From Hypomyces perniciosus (lineage: Eukaryota; Ascomycota; Sordariomycetes; Hypocreales; Hypocreaceae): a stretch of DNA of 64,000 nt. Position numbers and translations under genes: made by a program. Under the pieces are notes generated by a model. It did not search any database and was not told the origin of the DNA. It saw only the letters and a list, made by a program, of their open reading frames with translations. Positions 36,065 through 47,625 of this stretch are shown here, one piece after another. Positions within the stretch are counted from its first letter, which is position 1, and each line of letters starts with the position of its first letter. The stretch is from NCBI GenBank assembly GCA_008477525.1, contig SPDT01000007.1, positions 1,116,001 to 1,180,000 on the forward strand, written 5' to 3'.

Positions 36065-38131
36065 ATGGCGGAAGCAGCTCAGAGCTCCGATGCCAATGCG
36101 CCCAAAGCCACCAAGGACAAGAAGTGCATATACTGCGGTCAAGCTTTTACCTCGTCCTCGCTCGGCCGGCATCTCGACCTCTACATCAAGGAGAAGAATC
36201 CCAAACCCCCGGATGGTGTCCACGATGTCGACGCTATTCGAAAGGTCCGTGGCAACATTACAAGACGACAACCTCGGGCTTCACTAGGTGGCCGAAGAGA
36301 AAATTCCACCCCGGCGAGCACGCCTAGACAGAGTGTTAGGAAAGTGACTCCGGCGCTGGACAGCGAAGGCTATAAGTCTTCTAAAATACCAAAAGACGGC
36401 CAGTATGCCGTCGACTCAACCCTTAGCAAGTTTCCTTTTGCCCCTCAATGGGAAGCCACAGGGGTCATCAATGACATCCCCAGTAAGACCTCCTGGGACA
36501 GCAATACGGCACAAGATGTCAACAAGCGCCCGGGGATCCAGAGGACCGTCAGCAAGCAAATGGCTCAGAAGGCACAGTTCGATGTGAAACAGAAACTAGC
36601 AGATGCAATGGACACTGCTCGAGCTGCCGAATTGGCATTGAGGGAGCTATTAAGCTCTTGGCGGGCAGCGAAGTACGTTCTCTTGCCTGTTATGGTCCAC
36701 TGATTCAGCTCCCGCTAACCGGTCTATAGGCAGCAAATCGACTGCAACTCAATGCCCTTTGACTTTGATCCTCTTTCTCTGGACTTCCCAGCCCTTACCC
36801 TCCAGTGTCTCCAGCCGCCTCCCACACTGTATTCCTCTACTCAACATCCGACGCCAACATCTTGGTCTGTTCAGTCACCCTCGGAGCGTGAGTATGGCGC
36901 ACTTCGAGCATACTTTCAGGAGGAATTCCAGGCTTGGAAGATTGCCTGCGCTTCGGCTACGACGACTGTCATGGATGAGGTGGTGTACCCTCCCACTGGT
37001 GGACCGTATCGGGACACGAGGGAGGTCGTGAAGAAGGCAGAGAAGTCGGCAGAGACTCTTGAAAAGCAGGTCAATGAGCACCTGCATTCATCATACACAG
37101 TTTGGGAATCCTTACCGCTTCAGCGAAGACAAGAACTCTGGATTCTCGAGCTAGCACGCGGAGTCGGACGCAAGCACAAGGAAATGGAGAAGTTGAAGGA
37201 TCAACAACATCAACTTAAGCAGGAGAATGCCAATCTCAAGTCCCAGATCGACCAGCTAAATCGGCTGCAACAGCCGAGGGAGTACAAAATTCTTTCTCCT
37301 AGTACGATTCCCTTTGATCGAGACATGGTTGCCTTTGCATACGAACAAGGTGTCAAGGGAGGAAAGACTCTGGGTTTTGATATGGAGGATCGTCATATGG
37401 ACTTGGGCAGTGTTGTGGCCAAGTCGATAGAGAGGTGGAAAAATGTCATCACGTCGACTCGTGTGACGTCTGGCGGAATGAATGCCCAAAGATCACTCGA
37501 TCAAACAGCAGCCCAAACCCCTGCAGGCGGCAGTCAAAATAGCCCTCCCCAGTCTCATAGTGCGGCTCAGACACCACAGCTATCGCAGCAGCAGCACCCA
37601 GAGCCTAGTAAGCGGTTATCTATCGCCAGTACAAATGGCCCGGCCAGTGAGCAAACAGCACCTTCTACAACTAACACCGGCCCGCCGTCGATCGAGGAGA
37701 CTAGCGATCAGGATGCTGATGCGGAGATGGAAGACGACGACAGCTTTGCCATAATGAACCAGTCCCCTATTAAACCGACTCACCCGCCCATGCAGCAGCA
37801 AACTCAGCTCGAGGTCCCACGAACTCGCCCCACAGTCCCGCAACAGCAGCCGCAACAGCAGCAGCAGCAACAACAACAACAGCAACAGCAGCAACAGCAA
37901 GCACAGCAACAGCAGCAGCAACAGCAACAGCAAGCACAGCAGCGTGGCGCCACAGATATGCGGTTCATGATGCAGAATGTGTCGAATGGGGCTGGTAGTC
38001 CTGTAAGCAGAGCTATGGCTATGAGTCGCTCTATGCCAAACATGGCTATGGCGATGCAAGCGAATGTAATGCATGGCGCGGACATGACCATGGCGATGCA
38101 GGGAGTCCGAGGCGATATGTACATGGAATGA
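36065..38131 (+). CDS. Zinc-finger-like, Gln-rich coiled-coil protein of unknown function
   Basis: Exons 36065-36672 and 36730-38131 give 669 aa; the 57-nt intron has GTACGT, GCTAACC and ATAG signals. Near the N-terminus a Cys-x2-Cys pair (C21, C24 in KKCIYCGQAF) and a His 12 residues further on (SSLGRHLDLYI) resemble a single zinc knuckle. Residues 60-200 are basic and Ser-rich. A conserved-looking segment (about 205-430) includes SLDFPALTLQ and a coiled coil (about 350-400), followed by an 'EYKILSPSTIPFDRDMVAFAYEQG' style block (only part is diagnostic). The C-terminal third is low complexity: acidic patch, a CAG/CAA-coded Gln run (nt 37841-37941) and a Met-rich tail. I know no name or assigned function; the make-up suggests a nuclear regulator. 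No membrane segment or signal peptide. Confidence 0.8.
37841..37941 (+). repeat. CAG/CAA repeat coding for polyglutamine
   Basis: An interrupted run of CAG and CAA codons within the preceding gene encodes about 30 Gln, broken by Pro and Ala. Mixed CAG/CAA use suggests selection for the protein run rather than simple slippage. On the other strand it gives meaningless Leu- or Cys-rich frames. Confidence 0.85.
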
Positions 38132-38679
38132 GAGGTCGACAGATACAAGTTGATTGAGACAAAGAACAAATCGGCGGTGGTAGCTTCGGGTAGGTTTTCA
38201 CGACTGTGAGAGGGAAGAGCAATATTCAGGAGACACCCAACATGGCCTCTTCGTCTTTTTCGAGTTAAAAAAAGGGGGGCGAGATCTAACAGGCGTAACG
38301 ATTAAACAACGGGCATTCGACCTTACCAGTCTACCTTCATGATGTGTTAATATGAATATATTTGTGGAGGCCACAGAGGGGGAGGGGGACATTTTAAACA
38401 AGGGATTTGATCCGGGGAAGATATGCGTCTACTTCACAGTATGTGTCTGCACGCCATCTATGCTGCTTGGGATTGCAAGCCAAAAAAAAAAAGTAATGAA
38501 GAGTAGATTCTTGAAAGCTGTTATTTAATCGCACAAATGCTGTCTACTATATCTGAGTTGAGTCCAACATATCATACATAATAACCTCTGGAGGTATTTC
38601 AAGCCCCATATGTGCACATATTGTTACATTCTTTGTGTCTATGCTGTCGAAGAAACTTTCTCGTCAAGGACATATCTTT
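38132..38679. other. Intergenic between convergent genes
   Basis: 548 bases between the Gln-rich protein gene and COX15, which converge here. AT-rich with an A run at 38482-38492; likely holds both 3' ends. Nothing else seen. Confidence 0.65.
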
Positions 38680-40138
38680 TCACATCTTCAACTGCTTTAT
38701 CCGCCGCTCGATCAAACGGACAGTAGACTTGGGCACATGGAGCCTATGAGCGAGCACCAGAGCACCAGTGAGCACCGCAAGCGCGCCGGCCTGATGAGCC
38801 GCCGCCAGAGGGATAGGGACCATATATATCAGAGTGCTGATACCCAGAGCGGCCTGCATAGTGACGAGGTGCACGAGGCCCATGGTGCCCTTCTTTGCAT
38901 TCTTGGGCAGCGCAGAGGCCAGTCTACCAGTGCGAGAATAGACGAAGAGAGTCAAAATGGTGCAGAAAGTGGTGACGGCCATGATGCGATGGTCTAGCTG
39001 GACTAGGCTTGGGTTCTCGAGCATGTTGCGCCACCAGAGGTCGGAGCCGTCCTCCTTGCGGCAGTAGAACTTGTCCCAGAGCTCTGGTTTGGGAGGGGTG
39101 AGGCCTCGACCCATCTTGGGGAACTCGTTGTAGATGAGGCCGGCGTCGAGGCCAGCGACAAGGGCACCGGACATGGTGGTTAGGAAGACAAGACCAGTAA
39201 TGCCAAAGACGGAGCGCCGAAAAGTGGTGAGCGCGGGATTCTTGAGAGCGTTGATGATGGTGGAGGCTGCGGCGGGGTCGGCGAGCATGCGACGGTTTCG
39301 CAGGATGGTAAGGCCGGTGAGGAGCATCCACGAGTAGCAGACGAACGCAGTGGCAAGATGGGCCGTCAATCGGTACTGGGAGACGCGGGGGTGCGATCCT
39401 GGGGCGAAGAGGTCATCCTTCAGACCGGACTTGACCATCCACCAGCCAATGAAGCCTTGGAAGCCAATTAAGCCGGAGATACCGAGCAGGTTGACGGCCA
39501 TCCTGGGAGAGACTCTGCGGCGGGCGACGAAGTAGATCGATGGGAGGACGAACGAGAGACCGATGAAGCGACCCCAGAGACGGTGCGTCCACTCCATGAA
39601 GTAGATCTTCTTGAACTCGTCGAGATTCATGTGGGGGTTGAGGAGCTTGAATTCAGGTGACGCCCGGTACTTTTCGAATTCGGATTCCCAGTCGGCTTGG
39701 CACAAGGGAGGCAGAGAGCCTGTGACGGGCCTCCATTCCGTAATACTCAGTCTGGGTGTATCGCCTTAGTGATTGAAGCTTTGCGCATGTTTGTGACAAG
39801 TTGCGGCAATCTTACCCAGACTCCGTCAATCTCGTCAGCCCACCAAACACCACGATGCCGAAGCAACTAGCTGCACTGCCCAGAAGCCAAACCGCTACTG
39901 CTTTAGATGTTGTCTTTTGAGGGAACGCCTTGGAAGCCTTTTCCTGCGCCTGCGAAGCAATCTGATCCGCTGCGCTTTTCAATGGTGTGCTCGCATCAGT
40001 ATACCCTCTTGATCGTACGATGTTCAAGATGCGCGAGGGCGAGCGTCGAGAGGCTTGTCGGAGGCATTGGTTGCAGACGAAGAATTTTGAAGGCGCCTGG
40101 AAGGCTGCCCTCCTAATTCCGGCTGCAAACAGCGCCAT
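38680..40138 (-). CDS. COX15: Heme A synthase
   Basis: Inner mitochondrial membrane enzyme that oxidises heme O to heme A for cytochrome c oxidase. Exons 40138-39816 and 39751-38680 give 464 aa; the 64-nt intron has a GTAAGA donor and an ACCCAG acceptor. The N-terminus (MALFAAGIRRAAFQ) is basic and amphipathic, as a mitochondrial presequence. Family landmarks are present: GGLTRLTESGLSITEW, the EFKKIYFMEWTHRLWGR segment with a heme-ligand His, RLTAHLATAF, the AGLDAGLIYNEFPKMG loop, LVQLDHRIMA, and a C-terminal AAAHQAGALAVL segment with a conserved His. About eight hydrophobic membrane segments are visible. It is divergent with UTP14, whose ATG is 295 bases away, so the two probably share a promoter region. 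Confidence 0.96.
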
Positions 40139-40433
40139 TGTTTGCTTGTGGGAGTGGAATGGCGCAAGATTGTGAAGGTGGCTCGATTTCCAAATATTAT
40201 ATAATGGCCGACTTCGAGCTTCGGAACCGCATGTCGTGCGAACAGCGAGAATTAAGGTGGTGTTGATAGGTGGGATGCGACCAGAGGGGACCCCGCCAAA
40301 CTAAACTCACCGCCAAATTTTTTCATTGTGGCAGAAAAATGAAAAGAACGGAGACCGAGACATTGCGAAGGGCGACCAGCAACGAGGCCCTCTGGCCATT
40401 AATCATATCACCATTAATAAGAAATTCAGCAAA
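40139..40433. promoter_or_regulatory. Shared divergent promoter of COX15 and UTP14
   Basis: 295 bases separate the two start codons, which point away from each other. I see no strong TATA box. Joint control of a respiratory-chain assembly gene and a ribosome-biogenesis gene is possible but inferred only from arrangement. Confidence 0.45.
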
Positions 40434-43410
40434 ATGCCAGGCCGACAGGCGCATGGGCGCTCGCTGCTCGCCAATCCGAAGACGAAGGCTCCTGCCAAGA
40501 AGTCCAAGGCAAGGGCGCAGACCAATGCGCTGAATGCCTTCAACATTGCCCAAGAAAAGTTCCCAACGAAGCAGAAGAAGACGCCAAGGGCGCGAGAGCT
40601 GGATGCGGAAATTGAGAAGAAACACGGAAGAGATGACGACGATGAAGATGAAGACGAAGAAGAGGAGGAGGAGGGTCCTAAGCGAAAGAAGATCAAGGCG
40701 CCCCGGCGGACAGCAGACGACGACGTGGAATTTGGCAGCGATAGTGAGGGAAATGAATGGCAATTAGGTGGAATGGCTGTGGATGATGACGACTCGGAAA
40801 TTGAGAGTGACGAAGCATTTGGTGAAAGCGACAATGAAATGTTTCAAGGCTACGCATTCCGGGGCTCCAAGTCGGATCACGCCAAGGTTAGTTCCTGCTG
40901 ATGTGAGTTTTATGGCAGCCGCTAACCATGAGATAGGATGATGATTCAGATGATTCAGACGATAGCAATGACGACCAGGGCGAAACTCTCGGTGAAGATG
41001 CTATCGACCTTGCGACAGCCCTTGATCAATATGAGGAGGAGTCTGACGAAGGACCGGAGGGAGAGGAGGGATCAGGGTCTGAAGAGTCTGACGAAGAAGA
41101 TGAAGACGATTCCGACGAGTCTGAGGATGCCGACGACGAGAGTGATGAAGAGGCCGATCCAGAGAGGCTAAAGGAGCTTAAGGGCCTGATTTCTGGATTC
41201 GGAGGGCAAGACAGCGACGATGAAAAAGACAGCTCTGCGCCAAAGCAGAAGATCGACCTCAGCGACCTCGGCTTGTCTGGTTTGAATGACCCTTTCATGA
41301 AGAAGTCGGTTAAGCTTATGAAGAAAGAGGAAAAGGATAAGCGACCTGGAGCGATCAAGAAGCTGGATGTCCCAGTCTCAAGAAGAGAACAGGGTCGCTT
41401 GGATAGATCCGCCGCTTACGAGAAAACGAACGAAACACTCGATCGATGGACGGAGACCGTCAAGCATAACCGCAGAGCAGAGCATCTGGTGTTCCCTTTA
41501 CCCCAAAACTCAGAATCGGCAGGTGTAGATCGGACAGAGATCCAGCCCCTGTCAGCCCGACATGCGACCAACGAGCTGGAGTCCACCATCATGTCTATTA
41601 TGGAGCAGAGTGGATTATCCATGGAAAAGAAGGGGAAACCTAAAAAGGAGGTGTTCGATGAAGAGGGTAATTTGCTGTCGCGGAAGGAGGTTTTAGAGAA
41701 GAAACGCTTGGAGCGCGAGCTGAATTCTAGAGAGGCGAAGCGGGCTAAGCGAATCAAGAAAATCAAGAGCAAGGCCTACCACCGTGTACACAGGAAGCAG
41801 CGGGAGCGCGACGAGATGGCCACTAGGGAAGCCATGGAAGAGGCTGGTGAAATCGATTCGGAGGAGGAGAGGGAAGCACAGGACCGTCGTCGTGCCCTGG
41901 AGCGTGTTGGACAGCGTCACAAGGATAGTAAATGGGCAAAGATGGGGTCCAAGGCTAAACGGGCTGTCTGGGACGACGACTTCCGAGCTGGGCTGACGGA
42001 AATGGCTCGCAAGGATGAAGAACTCCGCCGCAGGAAGGAAGGCAAGAGTTCAAGGGCCGATGGTGACGACGACTTCCGAGCTGGGCTGACGGAAATGGCT
42101 CGCAAGGATGAAGAACTCCGCCGCAGGAAGGAAGGCAAGAGTTCAAGGGCCGATGGTGACGACGACTTCCGAGCTGGGCTGACGGAAATGGCTCGCAAGG
42201 ATGAAGAACTCCGCCGCAGGAAGGAAGGCAAGAGTTCAAGGGCCGATGGTGACGACTCTGATGATACCAGTAGTTCTGGTTCTGACGATGAAGAAAATGC
42301 AGATTTGCGCCGAAAATTGGACGAGCTCGAACAGGAGGATGACGAACCTCAGTCGAGGCTGATGAGCATGAAGTTCATGCAAAAGGCAGAGGCGGCGAAG
42401 AAGAAAGCAAACGATGACCTCATCAAGGAAATCCGCAGGGAATTGGACGGAGAGGATGCCGAAATTTCTGATGACGACGAGAGAGGAGAGGTTGGTCGCA
42501 GGCAGTATGGCAGTTCCGCTGCCAACCCTTTTACGACTGCTCAGGGCACCTCATTCCGAGAAGCAAAGAAGAGCCGCTCTAGCGAAGCCGATATGACCTT
42601 TGCCAACGGCGATGGGGCTCCTCATGTAGCAAAGGGTGGCATCTCCATGAATGGCGCCTGGTCTACTCCTGCTGAGACGACATCATCAATTGCGGGAGCC
42701 TGGTCTCAAGGCGAGGCTCGCCGAAAGAAGGGATCATCGAGTGCCCGAGCTGACAACCTCGATCTCAACGCCAATATCATGGTCGCTTCCCAGCCTTCAA
42801 AAGCCAAGTCAAAGTCTAGCAAAGCCAAGCTGCAAGAACAAGACACCGATTCCGAGTCTGAGACGGAGCAACATATGCCCCTGGCCATTCGGGACCAGGA
42901 GCTCGTTGCTCGAGCCTTTGCGGGCGAGGACGTAGTCGCTGAATTTGAGCAGGAGAAGGGAGAAATCGCAGAAGCAGATGACGACAAAGTTATCGACAAC
43001 ACACTTCCTGGCTGGGGCTCGTGGGTCGGTGATGGAATAAGTAATCGGGAGAAGAAGAGGCATCAGGGCCGGTTCCTGACCAAGGTAGAGGGTATCAAGA
43101 AGAAGGACCGCAAGGACGCGAAGCTGGACAAGGTGATTATCAATGAAAAGCGGATCAAGAAGGTAAGCACCGCACCATCCAACTGTACCCGAACCTGTTC
43201 GGATTTTGGCTGACAATCCCATCATAGAACGACCAGTATCTCGCCTCTCAGCTTCCTTATCCATTCGAGTCAAGGCAACAGTATGAGCGGTCACTACGAC
43301 TGCCTGTTGGACCGGAATGGATGACCAAGGAGACGTTCCAGGACAGCACGAAGCCGCGCGTTATCATCAAGCAGGGCATTATCGCACCCATGTCGAAGCC
43401 TACTATATAG
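40434..43410 (+). CDS. UTP14: U3 snoRNP component Utp14 (SSU processome)
   Basis: Nucleolar protein needed for 18S rRNA maturation; it stimulates the helicase Dhr1. Exons 40434-40886, 40937-43162 and 43228-43410 give 953 aa. Introns are 50 and 65 nt (GTTAGT and GTAAGC donors). The N-terminus has LLANPKTK, then several acidic runs (residues 65-85, 150-260). The conserved core includes KPRSLRS-like basic segments, SRREQGRLDR, and KIKSKAYHRVHRK; the C-terminal block from LPGWGSWVG to the YPFESRQQYERSLRLPVG region is a hallmark. Residues encoded at 41972-42250 form three perfect 31-residue repeats following AVW (see the separate repeat). A normal family member has one such segment, so this protein is about 60 residues longer there. 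Start: the ATG at 40434 (MPGRQAHGRS) matches the family better than the in-frame upstream ATG at 40326. Confidence 0.95.
41972..42250 (+). repeat. Three perfect 93-bp tandem repeats inside UTP14
   Basis: Units at 41972-42064, 42065-42157 and 42158-42250 are identical base for base by my reading. Each encodes 31 residues beginning DDDFRAGLTEMARKDEE and ending SSRADG. The length is a multiple of three, so the frame is kept. Lack of any synonymous difference points to very recent expansion or to an assembly artefact. Confidence 0.95.
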
Positions 43411-44428
43411 ATCCCATCACGACCGACCGAAATATAGAACTCGGTTCTCTTCTTTCTTCCATGTCATATGTCTGGTAACCGATTACCCGCTTAGTATACT
43501 GTATTCCACTTTTTAAGTCTTCCATGGGTCCATTCTCTCGCCCCTGAGTTGGGCTGTAAACACCTGCAACCCTTAAATACTAAACTAAGCACACTTCCCA
43601 CCAGGAGCATGTGAAAGAATGCGATCCAATTGGTGCTTAATGTGAAGGACATACCAAGTCCAAAAGCTCGAATCCTAAAATGACAAGGAAAACGTAGGGC
43701 TATTAGTTTGACCCTGAGGCTCTTAAACAGAATAAAAAAGACAAGGAAGGGAGGGATACGAAAACGAAGTTAACCACCCCAGATGGAATTTATCAAGAAA
43801 TCTACAGGGTTAGTATCCGTCATATGATGGCCTGTTTTTACCATTTCGTGTTCGTGTGTTGGAACACATCCGCACCTCCTTAACTACCCAAATGGAATAC
43901 GCCCCTCTTTATAGCGAGAAACATTGAAGGATGTGTATGGAGAAGAATACGTCGGCAATCTTTAGAGACACATCACCACAAAGAGGAGAGCATGCTGTTC
44001 CAAAAAACACATGTTTGATTTCCCGGAACTCCTAGTCATCTTACCGAACCGTTCAGCCTGAGATAGGATAAAAAGGAAGACAGAGTAATACAAAGGAAGA
44101 CTTTTTTTTCGTGGTGATTAAGAATCAGACAGCCTCTCTTTTACCGGTGCCTTCCCCAGTGTCCGTAACCCCCAGTAGTCGATGTGGCCTTGAAGGCCCT
44201 AATAGTACAAAGTAGGAAATGTGCCTAGCCGGCGTCATATTATTGATTGTTTTGATAACGCAATCCGCCTCCCTTAACAGATGGAATGCCAGTGGCTCGT
44301 GTTTCGTGTGGAAGTATTGGTGGTTGTTATTAAAATACGTTTTTTCCCCCAGGTTCAATGTTGATGCCGTTGATTAACCAGAGGCAAGGTCATTTAAGAC
44401 TTTTGCCCATCAGGGGTAGATTTGTGAC
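43411..44428. other. Intergenic between convergent genes
   Basis: About 1 kb between UTP14 and the Ca2+/H+ exchanger, which converge here. A T run at 44102-44109. No gene, repeat or RNA seen. Confidence 0.6.
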
Positions 44429-46027
44429 TTAAGTGCTGATGAGGCCAGATACCGTATCGATGATATCACTAGGCATAGCGTAGAAAGCGACCGCGATAAT
44501 CATGTAAAGACCGAGGAGCATAGCGCCTTCGAGGTAGTTCGACTTGCCGTCTTGAACGGTGTAGGTAACGACTAATACCGATACTGCAAAGGCCACAGTC
44601 TGGACTGTTTGAAAATGTTAGAATATTCGTAATAGAGAGAGAACAACAAAGAGCAACTTACAAGTTTCAAAGTGAAGCGACATGTCCCGTCCGATGATCC
44701 AGCCGACAATAACCAGGAAAGGAGTCACGCCGAGGGCGATCTGGATGCTGGAGCCAATGGCAACACCCATAGCCAGGTCCATCTTGTTATGGATGGCAAC
44801 GACGACAGCCGTGACATGTTCCGCGGCATTTCCAACAATCGGAATCAGGATCAGACCGATAAACGCCTTGCTGATGTTTGCGCTCTCGACAATATCGTCG
44901 ATACTTCCAACCAAGTACTCGGCACAGATAGCGACCAGGATTGTGACAACGACAAGAACTCCAGCAGCAGCGATGGGGCCCAAAATTGCTTCTTCTTCAT
45001 GCTCATTATTTTCTTCTGTGCTCTGTGCTTCGGAGTCGAAGAGGTTGCTGTGTGTTCGAAGCTGGAAAACGAGGTAGAGAGCATAGAGAATCAGAAGAAT
45101 GATGGCAGTGCCACGAGATAGAATGAGAACGCTCTTAGCCTTGTCGTCGGAACCGTTTTGGTCGAGAACGCCGTACAGCTGTGTATATAAATATCAGTAC
45201 TACGCTCTGAACTAATAGATAACACCGAAAGACATACTGCTGCAGGAATCACGAGGGAAGCAGACGAGAGTGTCATTAACGAGCAAGTCGTCTGGGCAAC
45301 GGCACTAGAGAAAGTCTGCTCTGTGCCTCGACCGTTTTCACCACGGTGAATAATGCCGCCAAAGAAGAAGCTCATTCCCATGACCAGGAGCAAATTGGAG
45401 AGGATGGAGCCAAGCATAGACGCTTGAACGATCTCGATCTGGTTATCCCTGAGCGCGACAATGCTGACCTATAGGTGGTCAGTGTTTTCGAGTCGAGACT
45501 TCTTGGGAACAAATTGTGGCGCACGATCAACTCAACGGCGTTTCCAAACGTTGCGTTCAATAATCCACCCAGAGTCTCTCCCATCTTTAGAGAGATCTCC
45601 TCGGTCGCAAAGGATAGAACGGCAGCAAGAGGGATGATGGCGAGGAAATTGAGGGTAAAGATGGCGGTAGCACTCCATTTAAACCAGCCAGCAGCAATGC
45701 CGATAGGCACCGTGACGAGGAGGAAGTTGACATAATCTGATGGCAATTGTCAGCATCGACATGTACTCCGTATAGATGACATCTATATGATATAGACGGA
45801 GACATACTGCTGAAAATGGTGACTTTGCCGACATGCCAGGTGTAGGCAAGGGCCCGAATGAGGATTTTATTGCTGTCATTGCCGGGCGTATGTTTTGAAT
45901 CGAAGAGGAATTGGTAGACCTTGGATCTCTGGCGGTGGCTCTGGACATGGTTTCCAGCACCAGCAGACGAACCCTCGCCGTTAATCAACGGCGTCCGCTC
46001 GTTGGTGTTGTCTGCTTTGATACTCAT
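44429..46027 (-). CDS. VCX1: Vacuolar Ca2+/H+ exchanger (CAX family)
   Basis: Membrane antiporter that loads calcium into the vacuole using the proton gradient. Five minus-strand exons join in frame to 451 aa: 46027-45808, 45736-45525, 45468-45238, 45178-44662, 44604-44429. Introns are 56-71 nt. The cytosolic N-terminus (to about residue 70) is polar, then about 11 membrane segments follow. Both CAX ion-binding repeats are visible: [13 protein letters not shown] (around residue 135) and [13 protein letters not shown] (around residue 315). An acidic loop ([11 protein letters not shown]) separates the two halves, as in the fungal and plant exchangers. The start at 46027 (MSIKADNT) is the simplest; an ATG at 46057 in the same frame and an upstream mini-exon at 46508-46499 are alternatives (see findings). 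Confidence 0.94.
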
Positions 46028-47036
46028 GGTGGTGGCGCGCCGAACTGATAGGGTCACGTTTGTATTGGCTATATCGCCAGTCTGTTAGCTTGACTTGTGC
46101 TACCGACTGATAAGAGTCGTCGAGCAAGTCTTGGGCTTCGCGATGTTTCTCGGCCAAGGAGGTGTCTTGTCGCAACAAGAACAGCAACAGGAATAGCAAT
46201 CGCAGCCACAAGTCCTCCCCATCGATGGACAAGAAAGAATAGGAATGGAAAAGACGGATAATAATAGTAAAGCGACCAGGCACAGACCTCGACCGAACAA
46301 CAGGGGGGTGATTGATGATGGACTATGTTATTAATCGCAAAACGCTGGGGGGTATGTATGGTATGTTGTGGCGCGATTCAATCAAGTGAAGGTAAAGGTA
46401 AAGGCAAAGGCAAAGGCAGCAGGCGATATCGAAGAGAAGACAGCAGTGGCATCAATCAATTGAAGAAATACCGATGATAGCAGACGCTTTAAACTTACCC
46501 AGACCCATGGCTGGAAGCACCGGATAAGTAGCCGGGAGGGAGGACGGAGTAGGCAGACAGCCAGATCTCTGCTGCTAAAATGACACCCAAATACCTATCG
46601 CACCTATCGCGAGAACGGTAACGTCACCACAATTGGGGCAGACAGAGCCCAGGCCCTAGTCGGAAAAGCCTAAAGAGAGACCGTGGCAGCGGTGCTTTCA
46701 GTGAGTGGCTCCGGAGGGTTGCACGCAGGCAATTTGCAAATTCTAGACCAGATCAGTAATAGGCATTGGCCGGGCTGTGGGCAAAATGGTGGTGATGTGA
46801 GGAAGAGTGAGATTTGCTCCAGACTTGCTTTGGGAGGCCTCTCAATTGTATGTAGTACGGAGTACCTACGTAGCGGAAGAGCTACTACTAGTGCTTGCTG
46901 GTCCTCCGTACCGAGCGCTAGGATCGCTACAGGCTACTACCTGGCTTGAGTCATGGGGATGCCCATGTTCACCATGTGTTTGAGCTGGGGCCGAAACGGG
47001 CCAAGCTGGGTACCCTACGAGTACTCCGTAGGGGGG

Positions 47037-47080
47037 GTAGCACAAGGGTAGCACAAGGGCAACACAAGGGCAACACAAGG
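47037..47080. repeat. 11-bp tandem repeat, four copies
   Basis: Units GTAGCACAAGG, GTAGCACAAGG, GCAACACAAGG and GCAACACAAGG follow each other without gaps; the two halves differ by two bases each. Intergenic; no function implied. Confidence 0.8.
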
Positions 47081-47595
47081 GCTTTTAAGACACTCATGGA
47101 AGACGTGCAGTTCAGCACTGTTGATCGGAGTCTCTTTCTCTCTCTCTCCGTCTCTCTTTCGCCTCTGAAACACAGCTGATCAGCTGGCCAGTAGCAATAA
47201 TGGTTCCTATTATATGATGCACGTTTCTGCAGCCCAGCCAAACAGCCGTGAGACACACACTGCATATAGTACCTAGGTAGTAGTGAAAAAGCTTGGTGGG
47301 GAAACACAAAAGCTACTACGTCATGCATCGCTGAACGCAGCAGCGCACACCTCTTCTTTTCTTTGTTCCGCATGCCAATCAATCATCGCAAGAACACCGC
47401 CTTATTCACAGGTATGGATGTACGAAGTACATGCTAATAACTATCAACCGATCTCCTATCTAAAAATAGCCCCAAGTCGAGCCTCATCACCGTCGTTCTT
47501 GGCACTCTCCTCTGGCGAAAACCGTCGGTGAGCTTGTTAATCCGCCTAATAACGCCTGACCTGGCCTGACCTGCTATCCTGGGCGCGTCGTGTGA

Positions 47596-47625
47596 TGTCT
47601 GTCTGTCTGTCTGTCGGTCTGTCTC
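47596..47625. repeat. Microsatellite, GTCT tetranucleotide
   Basis: Five to seven tandem copies of GTCT with one GTCG interruption, in intergenic DNA. Confidence 0.8.

Noticed and set aside
35598..36287. 229-codon plus-strand frame
   Set aside because: It covers the C/T-rich leader of the gene at 36065 and runs out of frame into it.
37616..38169. Poly-leucine and poly-cysteine minus-strand frames
   Set aside because: Antisense readings of the CAG/CAA run in the Gln-rich protein gene.
40326..40433. In-frame upstream ATG for UTP14
   Set aside because: The extra 36 residues do not resemble the family; the MPGRQAHGRS start does.
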